Below, in pieces: positions 38,840 through 52,172 of a stretch of DNA of 64,000 nucleotides. Position numbers and translations under genes: made by a program. The stretch is from Riptortus pedestris (taxonomy: Eukaryota > Arthropoda > Insecta > Hemiptera > Alydidae), in NCBI GenBank assembly GCA_019009955.1, contig CM032228.1:178923501-178987500 (forward strand), written 5' to 3'. Below the pieces are notes generated by a model. That model had not been told where the DNA came from, did no database searches, and was given only the letters and a program-made list of their open reading frames with translations. Positions within the stretch are counted from its first letter, which is position 1. Every line of letters begins with the position of its first letter.

Positions 38840-39985
38840 TTTATTTAACACTAAATTACTTATAATTATTAACTATAATAATAATTCGTTAAAATTAGCT
38901 GCATACCTTCTGCTTACTTAAGCCAAATGGATGTTTGTTGCTGACCCTTGCCATTAACTTATGAAAAAAATCCAATTTTGTAAAATGTTTAATGTAACAT
39001 GAATAAATAATATAGAGATTGATGTCTTTTTAAAAATAAAATATACTTTCAATATTTCCTTAATAAGTAAGACATGCATTGCCTCACATTATATATTCCT
39101 AATAGTTACAATATCTCCTTTCATATATTAACATTCATTATTAAACCACTTCCTATCTAGAGCACACCACAGGAGGTAGGCAACTTTACATTATTAGTAG
39201 CATAGGAGTATTGCAATATATAAGTAATAATTGATTTCGTCATATGGCGTAAACACCAGGATTTTTTAGATCCAAAGAGTTTAATTGCCAAATAAGCGTT
39301 TAACGTTGAATCCTAAATACCTTACTTTATACAATATAGTAAAAAGAATCAAAACATAAAAAATTAACGTTAAATTCAGAAACTAATATTAAATAGAATT
39401 TAAGTTGAACGTTTTTAATTTTTATGAGCAACTAAATTAAATAACCAATTATTCAAGAACCAATTATCATAAGGACTAATGAATTAATCTTAATATATTT
39501 AAATGAAATAAGTTATTAATATTTATAAATTAGACCCATTCTAACACTAATATACATATAAATGGACTTCATTTTTTTACTTATTAGTAAGAAACTATAG
39601 TCAAATGAAGAAATAAACTTAAAATCACATCACCAATGACACCTAAATACCCTGGTTTTCGCTGGAGTCTGCAAGTGATGTCTTCCTTAAGAATAATAAT
39701 TGACGTTGGACTCATTTCGGTATTTTCAACAATTTATCGCAATATCAATTGATCATGTCTAGAATATATTATGTATATATGAGACCCTGTTAAACATTTT
39801 CAAGGGGGAGTTGGAGTTTTTACTTTGAATAATAAACATATATTTATTTATCTTCATAAATATAATGAAAATAATTCGAAAAGTAAATTCTATTTAGAAT
39901 ATAACTGCAGTGAGGGGGGGGGGGTCCATGTAAAATGAAAGATCGAGTACATTAATGTATGAAGTTGGAACAGGCGGAGAGGGAT
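38840..39985. other. Non-coding interval, very AT-rich
   Basis: One of the most AT-rich parts of the window, with no open frame of note and no recognised repeat. Confidence 0.4.
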
Positions 39986-39989
39986 GAGA

Positions 39990-40352
39990 GAGGGGGGACA
40001 TAATTTCAAAAATCTTCGTTATTTTGAGTCGTATTAAAAAAAAAATGTTGCATTATCAATCGTTTTCCAAATCGCTTTACTACAATTATTGTTTACACAG
40101 TTGTTTTCTATCTTTAATAATAACCGAATGTTTACATTTTTTTTTAGTTTTCAGTAGTCTGAAAACCTCCATTCCTAATAATGCTATTCTCGCGTCGAGC
40201 ACCAGAGGCAAAAAAAAAACATCTTATGACTAACTTACATTTCAAGTTCTACTTCTTATAGCAGAACTAATGGAAAATAGACGGTATCAGAACCGTACTG
40301 CACCCAGCACGTGGGAAATAAGACTAGTTTAGGTTGCATCTGTGTGGTCTCT
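39990..40352 (+). mobile_element. Helentron-like element, old remnant with 3' end
   Basis: Decayed blocks in family order: CTTCGTTATTTTGAGTCGTA, TTTTTTTAGTTTTCAGTAGT, CTGAAAACCTCCATTCCTAA, and a 3' end CACGTGGGAAATAAGACTAG followed by TTTAGGTTGCATCTGTG. The stem-loop is destroyed. Confidence 0.5.
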
Positions 40353-41644
40353 ATTTAATATGATCAGTAATTAACTTATTTTGGGTACAAAAAATCTGAA
40401 GGGTACTCGTTGTACAAAACATGTTTTCTCATATAGAAAAGTAACAAGGCTGGCAGTGAATGCTGATATGATTCAATTTTTCATTTGATGGTGCTTACCA
40501 CGGATAACATGCGCTATGTACTAGATTACGGAGAGCTACTGGAGTCAAGGGACGTAGCAGAATGACTAAACGGGCGTGGTTATTATAATTGCAGGCAACA
40601 ACAAAAAAATCCTTGACATTAACCATGAATTTATATGAGAATATCATTTAATTTCCTTGATTTCTGTTTTTCGGCTGCATATACAAAGAAATTGACTGTT
40701 AATATACCGGATATTGTTTGAATAATTTAATATTGGGTGGCATAAATGTTATTGCATCATTTGTGGAACTCACTAATTCATAGAAATAAAAAAAATAAAT
40801 TTATTCTGTATTAAACATCAACGGAATAGCTTTATACCAGGCATATAGTAGAGTATCGGGCAATGAAAGATTTAAAAGCCATAAGTATATTGAGTGAATT
40901 TATAAAAAATCGAATTACGTGTAATTCTTAGTTCTTATTATTGAATTTTAGATTACAAACATTTGTAATTTTAATGTCACTAAACCAGATTGTTATTGTT
41001 TATTAGAATGGATTGATTTAATTTAATTAAAACGACCACCAAATGTACTATTTTATGACATTTATTTTCATAACAATATAATACTCTTCTTACCCATTTG
41101 ATGAACCACTTTAAACATTTATTAAAATTCTTACATTGTTGCCGTAATTAATTTTATAACCACTTTATGGTTAAATTTGGGTTGATTTCTTGGAACTAAA
41201 GTCGTTTTCTGAGCAATTTTTAAAAATTAAAGACTGATATACAAAGCTATTATAAATGATTGCAACTCAAGAGCTGTTTAATATGTAAATGATGCCCTTC
41301 TTGGGTATTTCCTTCATTTTTATACATGCTGAGGTTATTAGGTTTCAATCAAAACAAAGGTTAATGAACCAATAAACTGAAATGAGAATAAATTGCATAG
41401 GATTAATGAACTCACCATGCAGTATTTTAGTAACCAGTTAAAATTATTTACTAGCCTATTTTTTATGCTATAACAAATCAATAAGGTTTTTTAACTAGTC
41501 GCCACCCTCCTCGTGCTAATGTTGAACAAAATATTTTGTAAAGCGAGTTCCTTAATCTTCGTGTTGCCCACGCGGGAATCGCCCCAAAGATTTTTACTTC
41601 GTCAAGTGAACTAGATCTGAGGTCTTACCTCAGATGGTTAAAAA
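40353..41644. other. Non-coding interval, nothing recognised
   Basis: AT-rich. A short G+C-richer patch lies at about 41495-41640 without an open frame that can be supported. Confidence 0.4.
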
Positions 41645-41875
41645 TAAGGAAAATGTTAATGAATACATCTTTTAAAATGCTTTGATGACGCCCTATTACA
41701 TTCCATTTATCCTTTCAATAAGAGTCTATGTCAAGTCTTGAAATAAGAACTAGGTATAAGATATTTAGTGATAATATAACAATGTGAAAACCACACAAGT
41801 AGGAGTGAGAGTTTATTGAAGGCTGAATAGGATTAAATAGAATAACAGTTAATATTCCAATTAAATTAAAGTGCA
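41645..41875 (+). repeat. Local duplication, copy 1, containing degenerate Helentron-like sequence
   Basis: Shares with 42725-42852 the blocks AAGGAAAATGTTAATGAATA, GATGACGCCCTATTACATTC and GGATTAAATAGAATAACAGT with TTAATATTCCAATTAAA. This copy has an extra insert of about 80-90 bp containing AAGTAGGAGTGAGAGTTTAT and TGAAGGCTGAA, family sequence of the Helentron-like element in reverse orientation. Confidence 0.55.
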
Positions 41876-42129
41876 GAGAACCACAATGAGCTCCGTTCAG
41901 TAAATAAATAAACCGATCTAGAATACTATCTACATACAGAGTTACTGCAGTTGACGCGTTAAAGAAATATGGCTTTCCTTGAAATTATAAAGTATATTTC
42001 GCTGCTATAAAAGAACAACAGCGTAAGTGCCAAAACTTCAATTTTACAGGGAACCGAAAAGAATTAAAAACATTATTTCGAATACTAACAGAGAAAATTA
42101 ATTATGTGAATATAATGACAAAGATGTAT

Positions 42130-42425
42130 GTATAGCGCACATATTCTTTACTTCTATATTAGCAGACTTGGAATAAATCATTTTTAATTTCCAACCCTTA
42201 CTTAATCAAATACGTCATTGTTCCCTCAAAATGTTTCCTTGTTTTATAGTACTGAACTGTTATAATTTGATTTCATGTCTGTTAAATACAATCACGCCAT
42301 TGTTCCTCCATAAGCCCAACATCTTTGTGATATCATTAAGCATTAAACTCAATTAGTCACAAAATTGCAGTTACGTCATTATTCTTCTAGAACCCCGATA
42401 TCATGATGCATGATTTTCTTTTTCT
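42130..42425. repeat. Degenerate tandem repeat, three units of about 81 bp
   Basis: TACGTCATTGTTCC at 42210, CACGCCATTGTTCCTCC at 42292 and TACGTCATTATTCTTC at 42373 are spaced about 81 bp apart, with weaker similarity between them. This is an old tandem triplication. Confidence 0.5.
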
Positions 42426-42724
42426 TTTCATCAAAACGATGACGTTACTGTTTAGTTAACTGAGGCTGTGGCCGATAGTCAAGAAAACAAATTTTGGATA
42501 ACACAATATAGAACATCTTACTTGGAAAATACATTATAAAAATAATTTGTTGCATACATTTTTGGAAACGTCTAACGAGAGGATGTAGACAATATTTATT
42601 CCTTTCTTAAGTGTACTCAATTCAAAGAGGCATTGCCATAGAACTCAAATGAAGTTATTATTTGGCTTCAGGAAGTCAGAGGCGTAAAAAAGAAAAAAAT
42701 CATGAAATATTCCTTATGAAAATC

Positions 42725-43060
42725 AATAATAAGGACAATTGTAATGAATACGTATTTTTATTTGCGTTGATGACGTCCTATTACATTCTACTTGCAGTAA
42801 AACTCAGAAGGATTAAATAGAGTAACAGTTAATATTCCAGTTAAAGTAAAGTAGAAGATAGACCTTAGTTATATAACATTAAAGATTGGTTTCACAACAT
42901 TTTGAAATACATCGCGAAATAACAAAGATATCTGTAGCTCGTTGATTACAGCCGTTAACTAACCTGACCTTTAGTTTTATATGAAACCATTAAAAATCAA
43001 GTTTGGTAACGATCAATTAAAAATAATGGCCAGCTTGAGCATTAAATATAAAACTATACA
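42725..43060 (-). mobile_element. Local duplication, copy 2, with Helentron-like remnant
   Basis: Begins with the block shared with 41645-41875 and continues in the reverse-orientation family order: TTAATATTCCAGTTAAAG, 'GATTGGTTTCACAACATTTT', 'CATCGCGAAATAACAAAGAT', 'ACAGCCGTTAACTAACCTGA', 'AAGTTTGGTAACGATCAATT' and 'TGGCCAGCTTGAGCATTAA'. This corresponds to body sequence up to the segment before the microsatellite. No ends remain. Confidence 0.6.
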
Positions 43061-43154
43061 TAATTTGAAATTGTAACATTTGTGTAAATATTCTTTTTTC
43101 TTTCAATCATGTTATTATTTGTGCTTAACATGGAATAAAAATGATTTGAACATT

Positions 43155-44582
43155 TATGTTAAAAACTGAGCCTATTATGAGAAACTTGGTAATTATTACC
43201 TGTGTCAATTTCTTATGAGTGAACTGACTGGAGTGCTGTTAATCCATATTAACAACTGAACCTAATATGAGGCAATTGATAATTATTATCTGTGTTAATA
43301 TTTTTATGAATGAACTGACTGGAGTGATGATAATCCACTTTAACAACTGAGCCTAATGTAAAGAACTTGATGAGTCCTGCGTGTGTTAATATTCTTATGA
43401 ATGAACAGACTGGAGTGATGATAATCCACTTTAACAACTGAGCCTAATATAAAGAACTTGATGAGTACTGCGTGTGTTAATATTCTTATGAATGAACTGA
43501 CTGGAGTGATGATAATCCACTTTAACAACTGAGCCTAATATAAAGAACTTGATGAGTACTGCGTGTGTTAATATTCTTATGAATGAACAGACTGGAGTGA
43601 TGATAATCCACTTTAACAACTGAGCCTAATATAAAGAACTTGATGAGTACTGCGTGTGTTAATATTCTTATGAATGAACTGACTGGTGTGGTAATAATCT
43701 ATTTAAATACTGCACCTATTATGAGACACTTGATAACTATTACCTGTGTTAATATTCTTATGAATGAACTGACTGGAGTGCTGATAATCCATTTTAACAA
43801 CTGCACTTATTATGAGACACTTGATAATTAGTATCTGCGTTAATATTCTTATGAATGAACTGACTGGAGTCTGATAATCCATTTTAACAACAGAACCTAA
43901 TATAAAGAACTTGATGAGTACTGCGTGTGTTAATATTCTTATGAATGAACTGACTGGAGTGATGATAATCCACTTTAACAACTGAGCCTAATATAAAGAA
44001 CTTGATGAGTACTGCGTGTGTTAATATTCTTATGAATGAACAGACTGGAGTGATGATAATCCACTTTAACAACTGAGCCTAATATAAAGAACTTGATGAG
44101 TACTGTGTGTGTTAATATTCTTATGAATGAACTGACTGGTGTGGTAATAATCTATTTAAATACTGCACCTATTATGAGACACTTGATAACTATTACCTGT
44201 GTTAATATTCTTATGAATGTAATGACTGGAGTCTGATAATCCATTTTAACAACAGAACCTAATATGAGAAACTTGGTAATTATTATCAGTGCTAATATTC
44301 TTATGAATGAACTGACTGGAGTACTGATGATCCATTTCAACTACTGAACCTAATATGAGACACTTGGTAATTATTATCAGTGCTAATATTCTTATGAATG
44401 AACTGACTGGAGTACTGATGATCCATTTCAACTACTGAACCTAATATGAGAAACTTGATAACTATTACCTGTTTTAATATTCTTATGAATGAAATGACTG
44501 GTGTGCTGATAATCCATTTTAACAGCAGACCCTAATATGAGAAACTTGACGATTATTGCGTGTGTAAATAGTTTTATGAATA
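43155..44582. repeat. Tandem repeat array, unit about 91 bp, close to 16 units
   Basis: Each unit has TTAACAACTGAGCCTAATAT, AAGAACTTGATGAGTACTGC, GTGTGTTAATATTCTTATGA and ATGAACTGACTGGAGTGATG followed by ATAATCCA. Central units are nearly identical, while units at both edges are diverged. A block of about five units is itself repeated with an offset near 452 bp (for example GACTGGTGTGGTAATAATCT at 43681 and 44133), showing higher-order duplication. Because 91 is not a multiple of three, successive minus-strand frames of 61-62 codons stay open by shifting phase. These are repeat artefacts and not a gene. The array looks like a short satellite that expanded locally. Confidence 0.92.
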
Positions 44583-47500
44583 GGTTTCACTAATATATTT
44601 ACGATTAAATTGGAGTGTGGGTTCTAATGTGGGGTGAAATTAAAATTATCGATATTTTGTTACTTGATGGCCTTTCGAAACATTGTGCCTAACAAAATTA
44701 TTATCATTAGAAATAATTGTTATAAGAACTTTCACAACGTTTAGATTTTTTAAATACTTTAATAATACAACGACCACTAGGGACTTGATATCTGGATGTT
44801 CTTAAATGAAAATATATTAGTTGGAGAACTTGAAGAAAACGTAGTCATTTGTTCCCTCGCTTTTCATACAAATATAAAATACCATTTAATCATAACCATG
44901 AGCTATGAATACTATTTTATTGCCAATGATTATTTAAAACTACTACAAGGCTGATGGAGAACAGATTTAGCTTCAAGATTCACTAAAGTGGTTTTAGTAC
45001 TTATAAATCAGGCAAAATATATTTTCCGAGTTGGGAGATGCATGAACACCTTTTCTATTATTAGTCTAACAACGAATATAACGACAAATATACACTCATT
45101 ATTCAACCGTTCGAGATTTACTGAGCCTCAGTAGTTAAGTTTTTCAAGTGTTTAAGCTAGGTGTGTGAGTTTATGTGGGTGGATAATGCAAGAACTGGAG
45201 AATGACTATATTTCATTTTCGGTTCATTTCTCGGCTGACATCACAATGACAATATTGTTTATGTCGTTATTTAAAGTAATTTTTTAAATATTAATTTTGA
45301 TCTTACAGGAACATATAAACAAGATATCTTCAATGTATTCAAGATATACACGCATAACTTGATTCTAGCGGAAAATTAATAATCTTAATAATCGGGAGGC
45401 AGTTGTAATAATTAATAATTGAAAGAGAACGTTGGTTGAAGTTTGGAAAACCGAATTTCGACTTTGAAAATAAAAAAAAATACGAGTATTCAATTCCAAC
45501 ATAGATCCCCTGCAAAATTGTGTACCCGCCCCTCCTAAGCTACCTGAATGTAATCTGTATGTGGGAAAAAACAGTCCGTGAGTCTGTTTTTCTAGGTACT
45601 GGTCTACGTTTAAACAGTTCATGATTTTATACTGTCCATATCCCACAGCGTGATCACAGTTCTGTAGCAAGCGTTTTCCTCTATTCTCCTTAAGAATAAC
45701 TAACTGATCTATGTCTCAGCAACAATTAACAGATGAGTAGTTTCATGTTGCAAAACTTTTTAGTATCATTAATCTTTTATGGTTTTATATATATATATAT
45801 ATATAGTGAGTGTGTGAATTTCTATTTATGCATTGATATGAGTGGGTAACATTTTAGAGTGATTCGTTCAAATATTGTTGCCTAAGTTATAAATCTCTTC
45901 TTATTTCAAGAAATATTTCTTCTTATAGATATTAATTTCGTTACATTATATAAATGTATTATTTGTACTTGCCGACTTACTTAGGGACATGTAATATGCA
46001 TTGCCACCCATTGCCCAATGCGAATCAGTTGGAAGTGCAACGCTATATTGTCTTCTGCCTCTAAATTTAGTCTATCGTCTGGCAACGTCTGATCAATTTA
46101 AATCAAAGGTAGCCATTCAAGTGACCTCTCTATCTGCCAGTACGTCTAATACAAAATTACTTATATAAAGACGGTTTCTACAGAGTAATGAGTATTTTTT
46201 TTTTATGTAAAAGATAAACATAAATTTATCTTAGAACTTTAAACATAAATTTGCCAACAGGAAGTGCCAATAAATTAATGCAACAATGTATCCGATTCTT
46301 CAGCAATCTTATCTGATACATAATCAAACTTATATTATATTCATAGTATTCCTGTCTCAGTAAACGTACTCTTTCATTAAATTTCCAACTATATTATTTG
46401 CTTTCCAATTTTGTAATATTTAGATAAACATTTTGGAATACCTATGCGACACTGACCATTTTTATTTCTCTGGTTTTGACTCAATACTCAAAAAGAATAA
46501 ACAACTGATAGTTAACGGTGGATGAAATAAAGGCATTAACGTCATTGACTTATTTTTTATTAATCCTTCTCAAAAATATTTCCGGGCCTATATCTCATCT
46601 CTAGTAATCTGGAATGACGTATTGTAACTTCTGGCGTGCTTGGCTCCAGTACAATAATCAAAAAAATCTGAATTACGTAATTCCAAACCTAGTTCTCACA
46701 ATGCGATCTGCGATACGAAATAAGTCAAAAATACACAAAATCATTCGTAGTTAATCTTAGCTACACTAATACTATGTCTACAGGTCATTAAACTAATAAT
46801 CTATGTCATATAAAGAAATTTGATCAAAGTATGGATTGGTTCCGCCAGTAATATTGTTGCCAATTATCGGTAGAGGCTCATATTACTGGCAGATTGTTGA
46901 TACCCTACGATTCAAAGGAATTTCTGTCAGCTGATTAAAATTGGCCAATGTGTTGTAATGAGTAATTCCGGTGGGAGAAATTAAAAAATGAACTCTACTC
47001 AGCCAATTTCTTACCTATCACTAAACAATAGACATCCTTGCAAGGACTGTCACTTTTTTCAAAACAGACACATAAGCCAAATAGCTTCACAGTAGCTACA
47101 ATACGTGGGTGATTCGTTAGAGTGGGTGGTGAATTTCGCCTCGATGAATTCCATTATTCCAACGACATGCTTGTGTTATTGACCTACCCCGAAGGGCATA
47201 TCTGCCTCTTTTGACCATGGGCGAGAGGGCGCTTTTGAATCGTATTCGATGTGATAGATATTATTTTGATAAACATTCCACTTTTGGCAAACTTTTTTAA
47301 AAATATCAAGAGCCTAAATGAAATACTTCCCGCTCATTTAACTTGATAGAAGGAATAGATGTTGAATGTCAAACTCCCCAGCAATACTAAATGAGAACTT
47401 CTTAAAAATTTCACTAAAGTAACTTATCAAAGCAGGGATGGGTCTTTTGGATTGTTCTTGGATTTTTTAAACATCAAACATTAGTTAACCTGGAAGATGA

Positions 47501-47770
47501 CTCAAAATTACTTCAAATGATATGACCGTTTTAAATGAATTGGTTTACGCAGTCATTTATGTCAATGACTGTTAACTTTCATATACTGGACAAGAATGTG
47601 AATGAGCTATTCCTTAGTCTCTATTGAACAAAAATATTGACCATTAATAAAGAAACTCACTTATACGTTGAGAAAGTGAAATATGTTGAGCAAGATTCAT
47701 CATACCTGAAAAAATAAGAATCTATATGATATAAGCTGAATAATCAATTAGAGAACACACACATGCAAAC
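44583..47770. other. Non-coding interval
   Basis: Mostly AT-rich. A minus-strand open frame at 45365-45670 (101 codons) and a G+C-richer patch at about 46840-47240 stand out, but neither has recognisable similarity or convincing splice signals. A short (AT)n lies at 45787-45806. Confidence 0.35.
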
Positions 47771-47771
47771 T

Positions 47772-47776
<5 letters not shown>

Positions 47777-47811
<35 letters not shown>

Positions 47812-47865
47812 TATATACACATATATATACACTTACACACACACGCACACACACATATATATATC
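47777..47865. repeat. (AT)n/(AC)n simple sequence
   Basis: An AT tract (about 47776-47806) followed by interrupted ATAC and AC dinucleotides and a second short AT tract. Confidence 0.9.
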
Positions 47866-47869
47866 ATGA

Positions 47870-48914
47870 TATTATAATGTAGTTAATGTATTTCTTCAAG
47901 GGGATGGGTTGGTGGACACATTGTTCCATTCGGTCATATGGACCCAAACACAAATATTTTTTTTTTTTTATTGGATTGTTCTTTCCATTGCCATTTGGTC
48001 TGAAAGTATTATAGTACTAAGATGCAAAGAAATCGAGCTGATTTTATTCAAGGGATTCTTAATAACTAAATACTCTATTTTCAAATTTTATTATGAATGT
48101 ATTTTGTTGTTTACTACTCGAAGTTTTATTAGACAGATTACTTTTATTTTACCAATGAGTACGGTATCAACATTTATGGCGTCTTAGGAACTCAAATAAG
48201 TAAAGTAGAAAAAAAATAGTTTCTACATTAGACTCTAATGTTCCCTACATTCAGGTATAGAAGTGCATCAAGACTGCGTCAAATTAAAAACCAAGTTCGT
48301 AACGTTCCAGGTTTCGGGATGAGATAAGAGTTGAATCCCAAAATGCTAATTCAGTATAAACGTAGGATCGAGAAATAATATCCAATACATCTTTTTCACC
48401 AAATCATTATCATCTTCTGTGGGACAGACTTTTGAATAAGCGTCCGAACATAATGACAAATTATGTTGTCAAAATATGATTTCTTATCGTTATTAGGAAT
48501 AAAATTATCAGTATGCGCGTTTTGCTTCGACGAAGAGTCGTAAATGGAGTATGCAATTATAAATAAAGTAGTAATTGGTATTGAGAAGACGAAGCTGGGA
48601 ATGGATTGAAACGCCCCTGACATTTGAGGAAGGATCGGGCACCGTTCCAGCCAGTGCTTATGGGCTCCTTCCATCCCACCTTCGGTCCTAGAGGTCACTA
48701 CCAAAGGGTCAACAAATAATTTTAGAAACGATACGGCCTTCTCATTTCTGGGGGCCGCAAATTATTTGGGATTAGCAAAAGATGTTAGATCTGTATAATT
48801 ACAAGCCGATAGCACATTACACAAGCCTCAGATTTCTTTCATTGATCTGTCACAAAATAGCTATGCAGTTGCGTAATAAGTGCTTCAAACTTTGCCTTAA
48901 ATTCCATATTTCTT
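47870..48914. other. Non-coding interval with two unsupported open frames
   Basis: Open frames of 92 codons (plus, 47909-48187, hydrophobic and phenylalanine-rich) and 102 codons (minus, 48396-48704) are present. Neither resembles a known family and no flanking splice pattern supports them. Confidence 0.3.
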
Positions 48915-49078
48915 CCAATTGAGAATAATCGCTCATTAAATAAAATTCGGACTACGACGGGTTGTATTTATTTAGGAATATACTTCGCAATCCTTTGCAG
49001 GAATCAAACCGAAGCTCGCCGAGAGCATAGAGATTAACCTTGTAAGTTAATTACTGTGCCATACTAATCGGACCCTGA
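48915..49078 (-). repeat. tRNA-derived SINE-like element, second family
   Basis: Read on the minus strand, GGGTCCGATTAGTATGGCAC and ATGGCACAGTAATTAAC fit a pol III A box (family consensus TGGCNCAGTGGTTA), and about 45 bp later CTTCGGTTTGATTCCTGC fits a B box. The sequence folds only partly as a tRNA (anticodon region TTACAAGGTTAATCTC). It continues into an unrelated body with TTCCTAAATAAATACAAC. It may be a tRNA pseudogene or a SINE head. No second copy was found in the window. Confidence 0.5.
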
Positions 49079-51280
49079 TTGTAGTAAATATTAGATGTGA
49101 ATCGCCCAAAAATATGTATATAATTCATTCTGTAACAAAACAACAATTTTATATGTAACATTTGAATAAAGTTCCACAATGAATCTAAAAAAAATTAAAT
49201 AATTCCTGAGAATGTTTTCAAATTTAAAAAAAAAAAATAATTCCAGAAAATGTTTCCATAAATATTCCATCAATCAATAATTCCATCATCAATAGAGAGA
49301 ACATTTATTGATTTATCAAATGTATAAGTTAAATCCTCCATTTTCCTTTAGTCGGTTTTCTTTGGATTTTTCTTTTGTTTCGCTGATACTAAAGACCGAT
49401 TAAGTTAATTCACTTCAAATCGAAAATTAAATGAGAACTAGGAGTAATTCTGTCCACTAGTGAAGTATTGTCATTATATAACGAACTCTGGTGGTATCGA
49501 GATCATACTTAATTCATAGAAGAAATCGATTTATGATGCATATTTATTTTATGCTTGATGCATCCAGAATCATGAATTGATGTCATGCAATAATCAAGAT
49601 TACATCCAAGAATGAAAGAAAGAAAATTTAGTAATTATAATTCTCTTCAGTTTATACCATTTTAGAGGCAATATAAATCATTAAATAATAGAAAATGAAC
49701 TATTATGTGAATATATCTCTCTGGAGTAAGGGTGCTAACAATATAGCAAATATTCCAGTCCAGTTTGCATATTAAAATTTATAAATGGATAAAAATCTTT
49801 CTCATAAATTAAAATAAAATGTATACAATTGAAAGTCATTACCCATTAATTGTTTTCCCTTTAAACAACCACTGATGCTGCGCTGTTTTCATTGTTTGGG
49901 GAGACTAGCTTTATGATTTAAAGGAAAAATATTCAAATTCGCCCTCTCAAAAGTTTATTTCACTTTTACTAGCCTAGATAGTCTAGGTTGCTGTCCCGAC
50001 AGATTCGAGCCACTAGACACTCATGTAAGTAAAATAGCTGCATATGGGTCTCCTATGAAACATTAAGTATTACGTTAACATCATACTAAAAGTACCTGAC
50101 AGTAATTTTGGAGTAGATATTATTAGTTTATATTTTACTGAAGATTTTCTTGTAAATTTAGAACTAAGAATTGCGATTGATAGTTCAACTCAAGACCACC
50201 AAGGAAATTGCATAACCAGCCTCTCAGAGCACGTGTAGCTATTAATATAAATGCATTGGCCAATGGTGATGCCAAGAATTTGCGCCGATATCCAGACATA
50301 ACGGCAAATAAAAAGTTGAATATGTAAATATTTCTGATGTGAAAAAAAAAATGTAGAACCATTTTAAACACTTTATAAACAGCTTATTTCGTGCTAACAC
50401 CTCATTACAATATGAAATTATAACTAATATTGCAAATGTAAATACTTTTCTCAATTAAAAATAAATATAAGTAATTGTTTTACTGAATAATTACAGTAAT
50501 AATAATTATTGAAAGAGGGGAAGTTATGTGCGAAAGAGATGAAAGGTCACCCTAAAATGAATATTATAGAATTTGGTTTAAAGAGAACCGCAGATGGTTG
50601 TATGAGACGATAAGAGGACTTACTTATACACAGGGATATGGAACATTCAAAAAATGTATGTTGATATACTTAAAAAAGCGCGTGAAGACAAATTAATTTA
50701 TAATTTTAACGTTGATGCTAGAAACGGGCTCATAGTATAAGGATTATTATAAACTGTTATTAAAATGAAAAGCGGAATATTCTTGAATAATCATAAATCA
50801 TTGACATTAATATTTTTAATTACTTATAATTAATTTATTACATAAGTGTAAATAATTCTTTTTAAAGTTATCAACTCTGATGAGTGTGAATAATGATGAT
50901 GGCTCGTGAAATATTCCTTAAAGCCCATAGGTGATGCCTTAATATGGATTTCACTTAGTTTATTAAGGATCACTAAAATCTAAGAAAAAATATTGTTTAT
51001 AAAAACACCAATTGGTAAACTTTGGTACGAGTATATACTTTTATTATAATAGCAAACTTTTATTATTTATATTATTATATAAATATTATATTATAAGTTA
51101 TAAAATCAATGAAAGTCGTGTAGTCCTGAAGCCTCTAATAATTTTGACATATTCTCAATTTTTTATTAATCTAAAATATTTCGAAATAACACTTTTTCTT
51201 ATTTTTAAATATCAAATTTTATTTAACATTTTGTGATTAAATTGAAATAAAATATTGTTTGAGCATTATAATATCCGTTT
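49079..51280. other. Non-coding interval, very AT-rich
   Basis: No recognised features. Short open frames at 50135-50454 overlap in two phases and show no motif. Confidence 0.4.
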
Positions 51281-51281
51281 T

Positions 51282-52172
51282 TTGAGATCGTACTCATGAT
51301 GCGAGTTTGGACAAATTTCCTCAAATGTCCATCGATCCTACCTAGGAGATGACGAAAATGAGGTCCGTTAAAAATTATATGTATTTGTCTGTTAACGCTC
51401 TAGCGGTCGCAATTTTTGTTTGATCGTTACCAAACTCCATATTTAATCGTTTTATATAAATAGGAAGATCAAGTTCGTTAATGGCTGAAATCGGACCAGT
51501 GAGAGGGGGGGGTGAAAATTCGAAATATCTCCGTTACTATACGTCGGATCGAAAAATTGAAAATAGAACTAATATTATTGCAATTTAAATGATCTATAAA
51601 TATTGTTCTATACATATTTTCTGTATCATGAATATTAACCGAGATATTTGGATTTTATCGTTTTCAGCCTTCAGCAAGCCCCCACTTCTACTCATGTTAA
51701 ACTAACAATACTCGGTTATATAATAAACTACATTATTCGAACCTTCAATACGAAATATTGTTTTTAAGAGACCTTTATTATACGACATACATGCAAATAT
51801 GTTTTGGTGCCCCCCCCCCCGCATCTTAAGTTTTTGGACTACTTAAATTTGATTGATTAAGATAAAAATTATTCTGATTCATTACAAATTACAGTACTAG
51901 ATGTAGTAAATAGTTTTCAAATTAATAAGTTTTATTCTAATATATTTCAGTAATTCTTTTTCTTTCCGGTGAGAGTCGGGTTGTTAGTCCTGTTTGTTTA
52001 CAATTCAAACACTTCCCACCTGGAGGGGAAAGATTTCTGAAAACCGTTTGTATTTATTCACTTAATATTCAATGTGGTGTTGTGTTAGCAGTATGTAGAT
52101 TTATCTATTATTACACAAATCACACCAGGGAAATCTGTTTAGTTTACGCAGCCCCTGCGTGAGGGACTTTTT
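51282..52172 (+). mobile_element. Helentron-like element, copy 10, nearly full length
   Basis: Starts at TTGAGATCGTACTCATGATG, so only the 5' palindrome of about 30 bp is missing. It continues with CTCAAATGTCCATCGATCCT, GACGAAAATGAGGTCCGTTA, a microsatellite reduced to ATTATATGTATTTG, CTCTAGCGGTCGCAATTTTT, 'TTAATGGCTGAAATCGGACC', a G-run, the full body, GGGAAATCTGTTTAGTTTAC, stem-loop ACGCAGCCCCTGCGT and GAGGGACTTTTT. It is the longest uninterrupted body and a good reference for the internal order. Confidence 0.9.

Noticed and set aside
43249..44431. Series of 61-92 codon minus-strand frames with the same peptide (LKWIIITPVCSFIRIL...)
   Set aside because: The 91-bp unit is not a multiple of three, so each frame runs through all phases of the repeat. 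There is no independent start or splice support and no protein similarity.
43155..44582. CRISPR-like array
   Set aside because: The units are contiguous 91-bp tandem repeats without unique spacers between short repeats, and the DNA is eukaryotic.
48396..48704. 102-codon minus-strand open frame
   Set aside because: Long for this AT-rich sequence but no recognised motif, no splice pattern and no neighbouring exon.
49980..50035. tRNA-like B box on the minus strand (TGGCTCGAATCTGTCGG)
   Set aside because: No A box or cloverleaf could be found upstream at the right distance.
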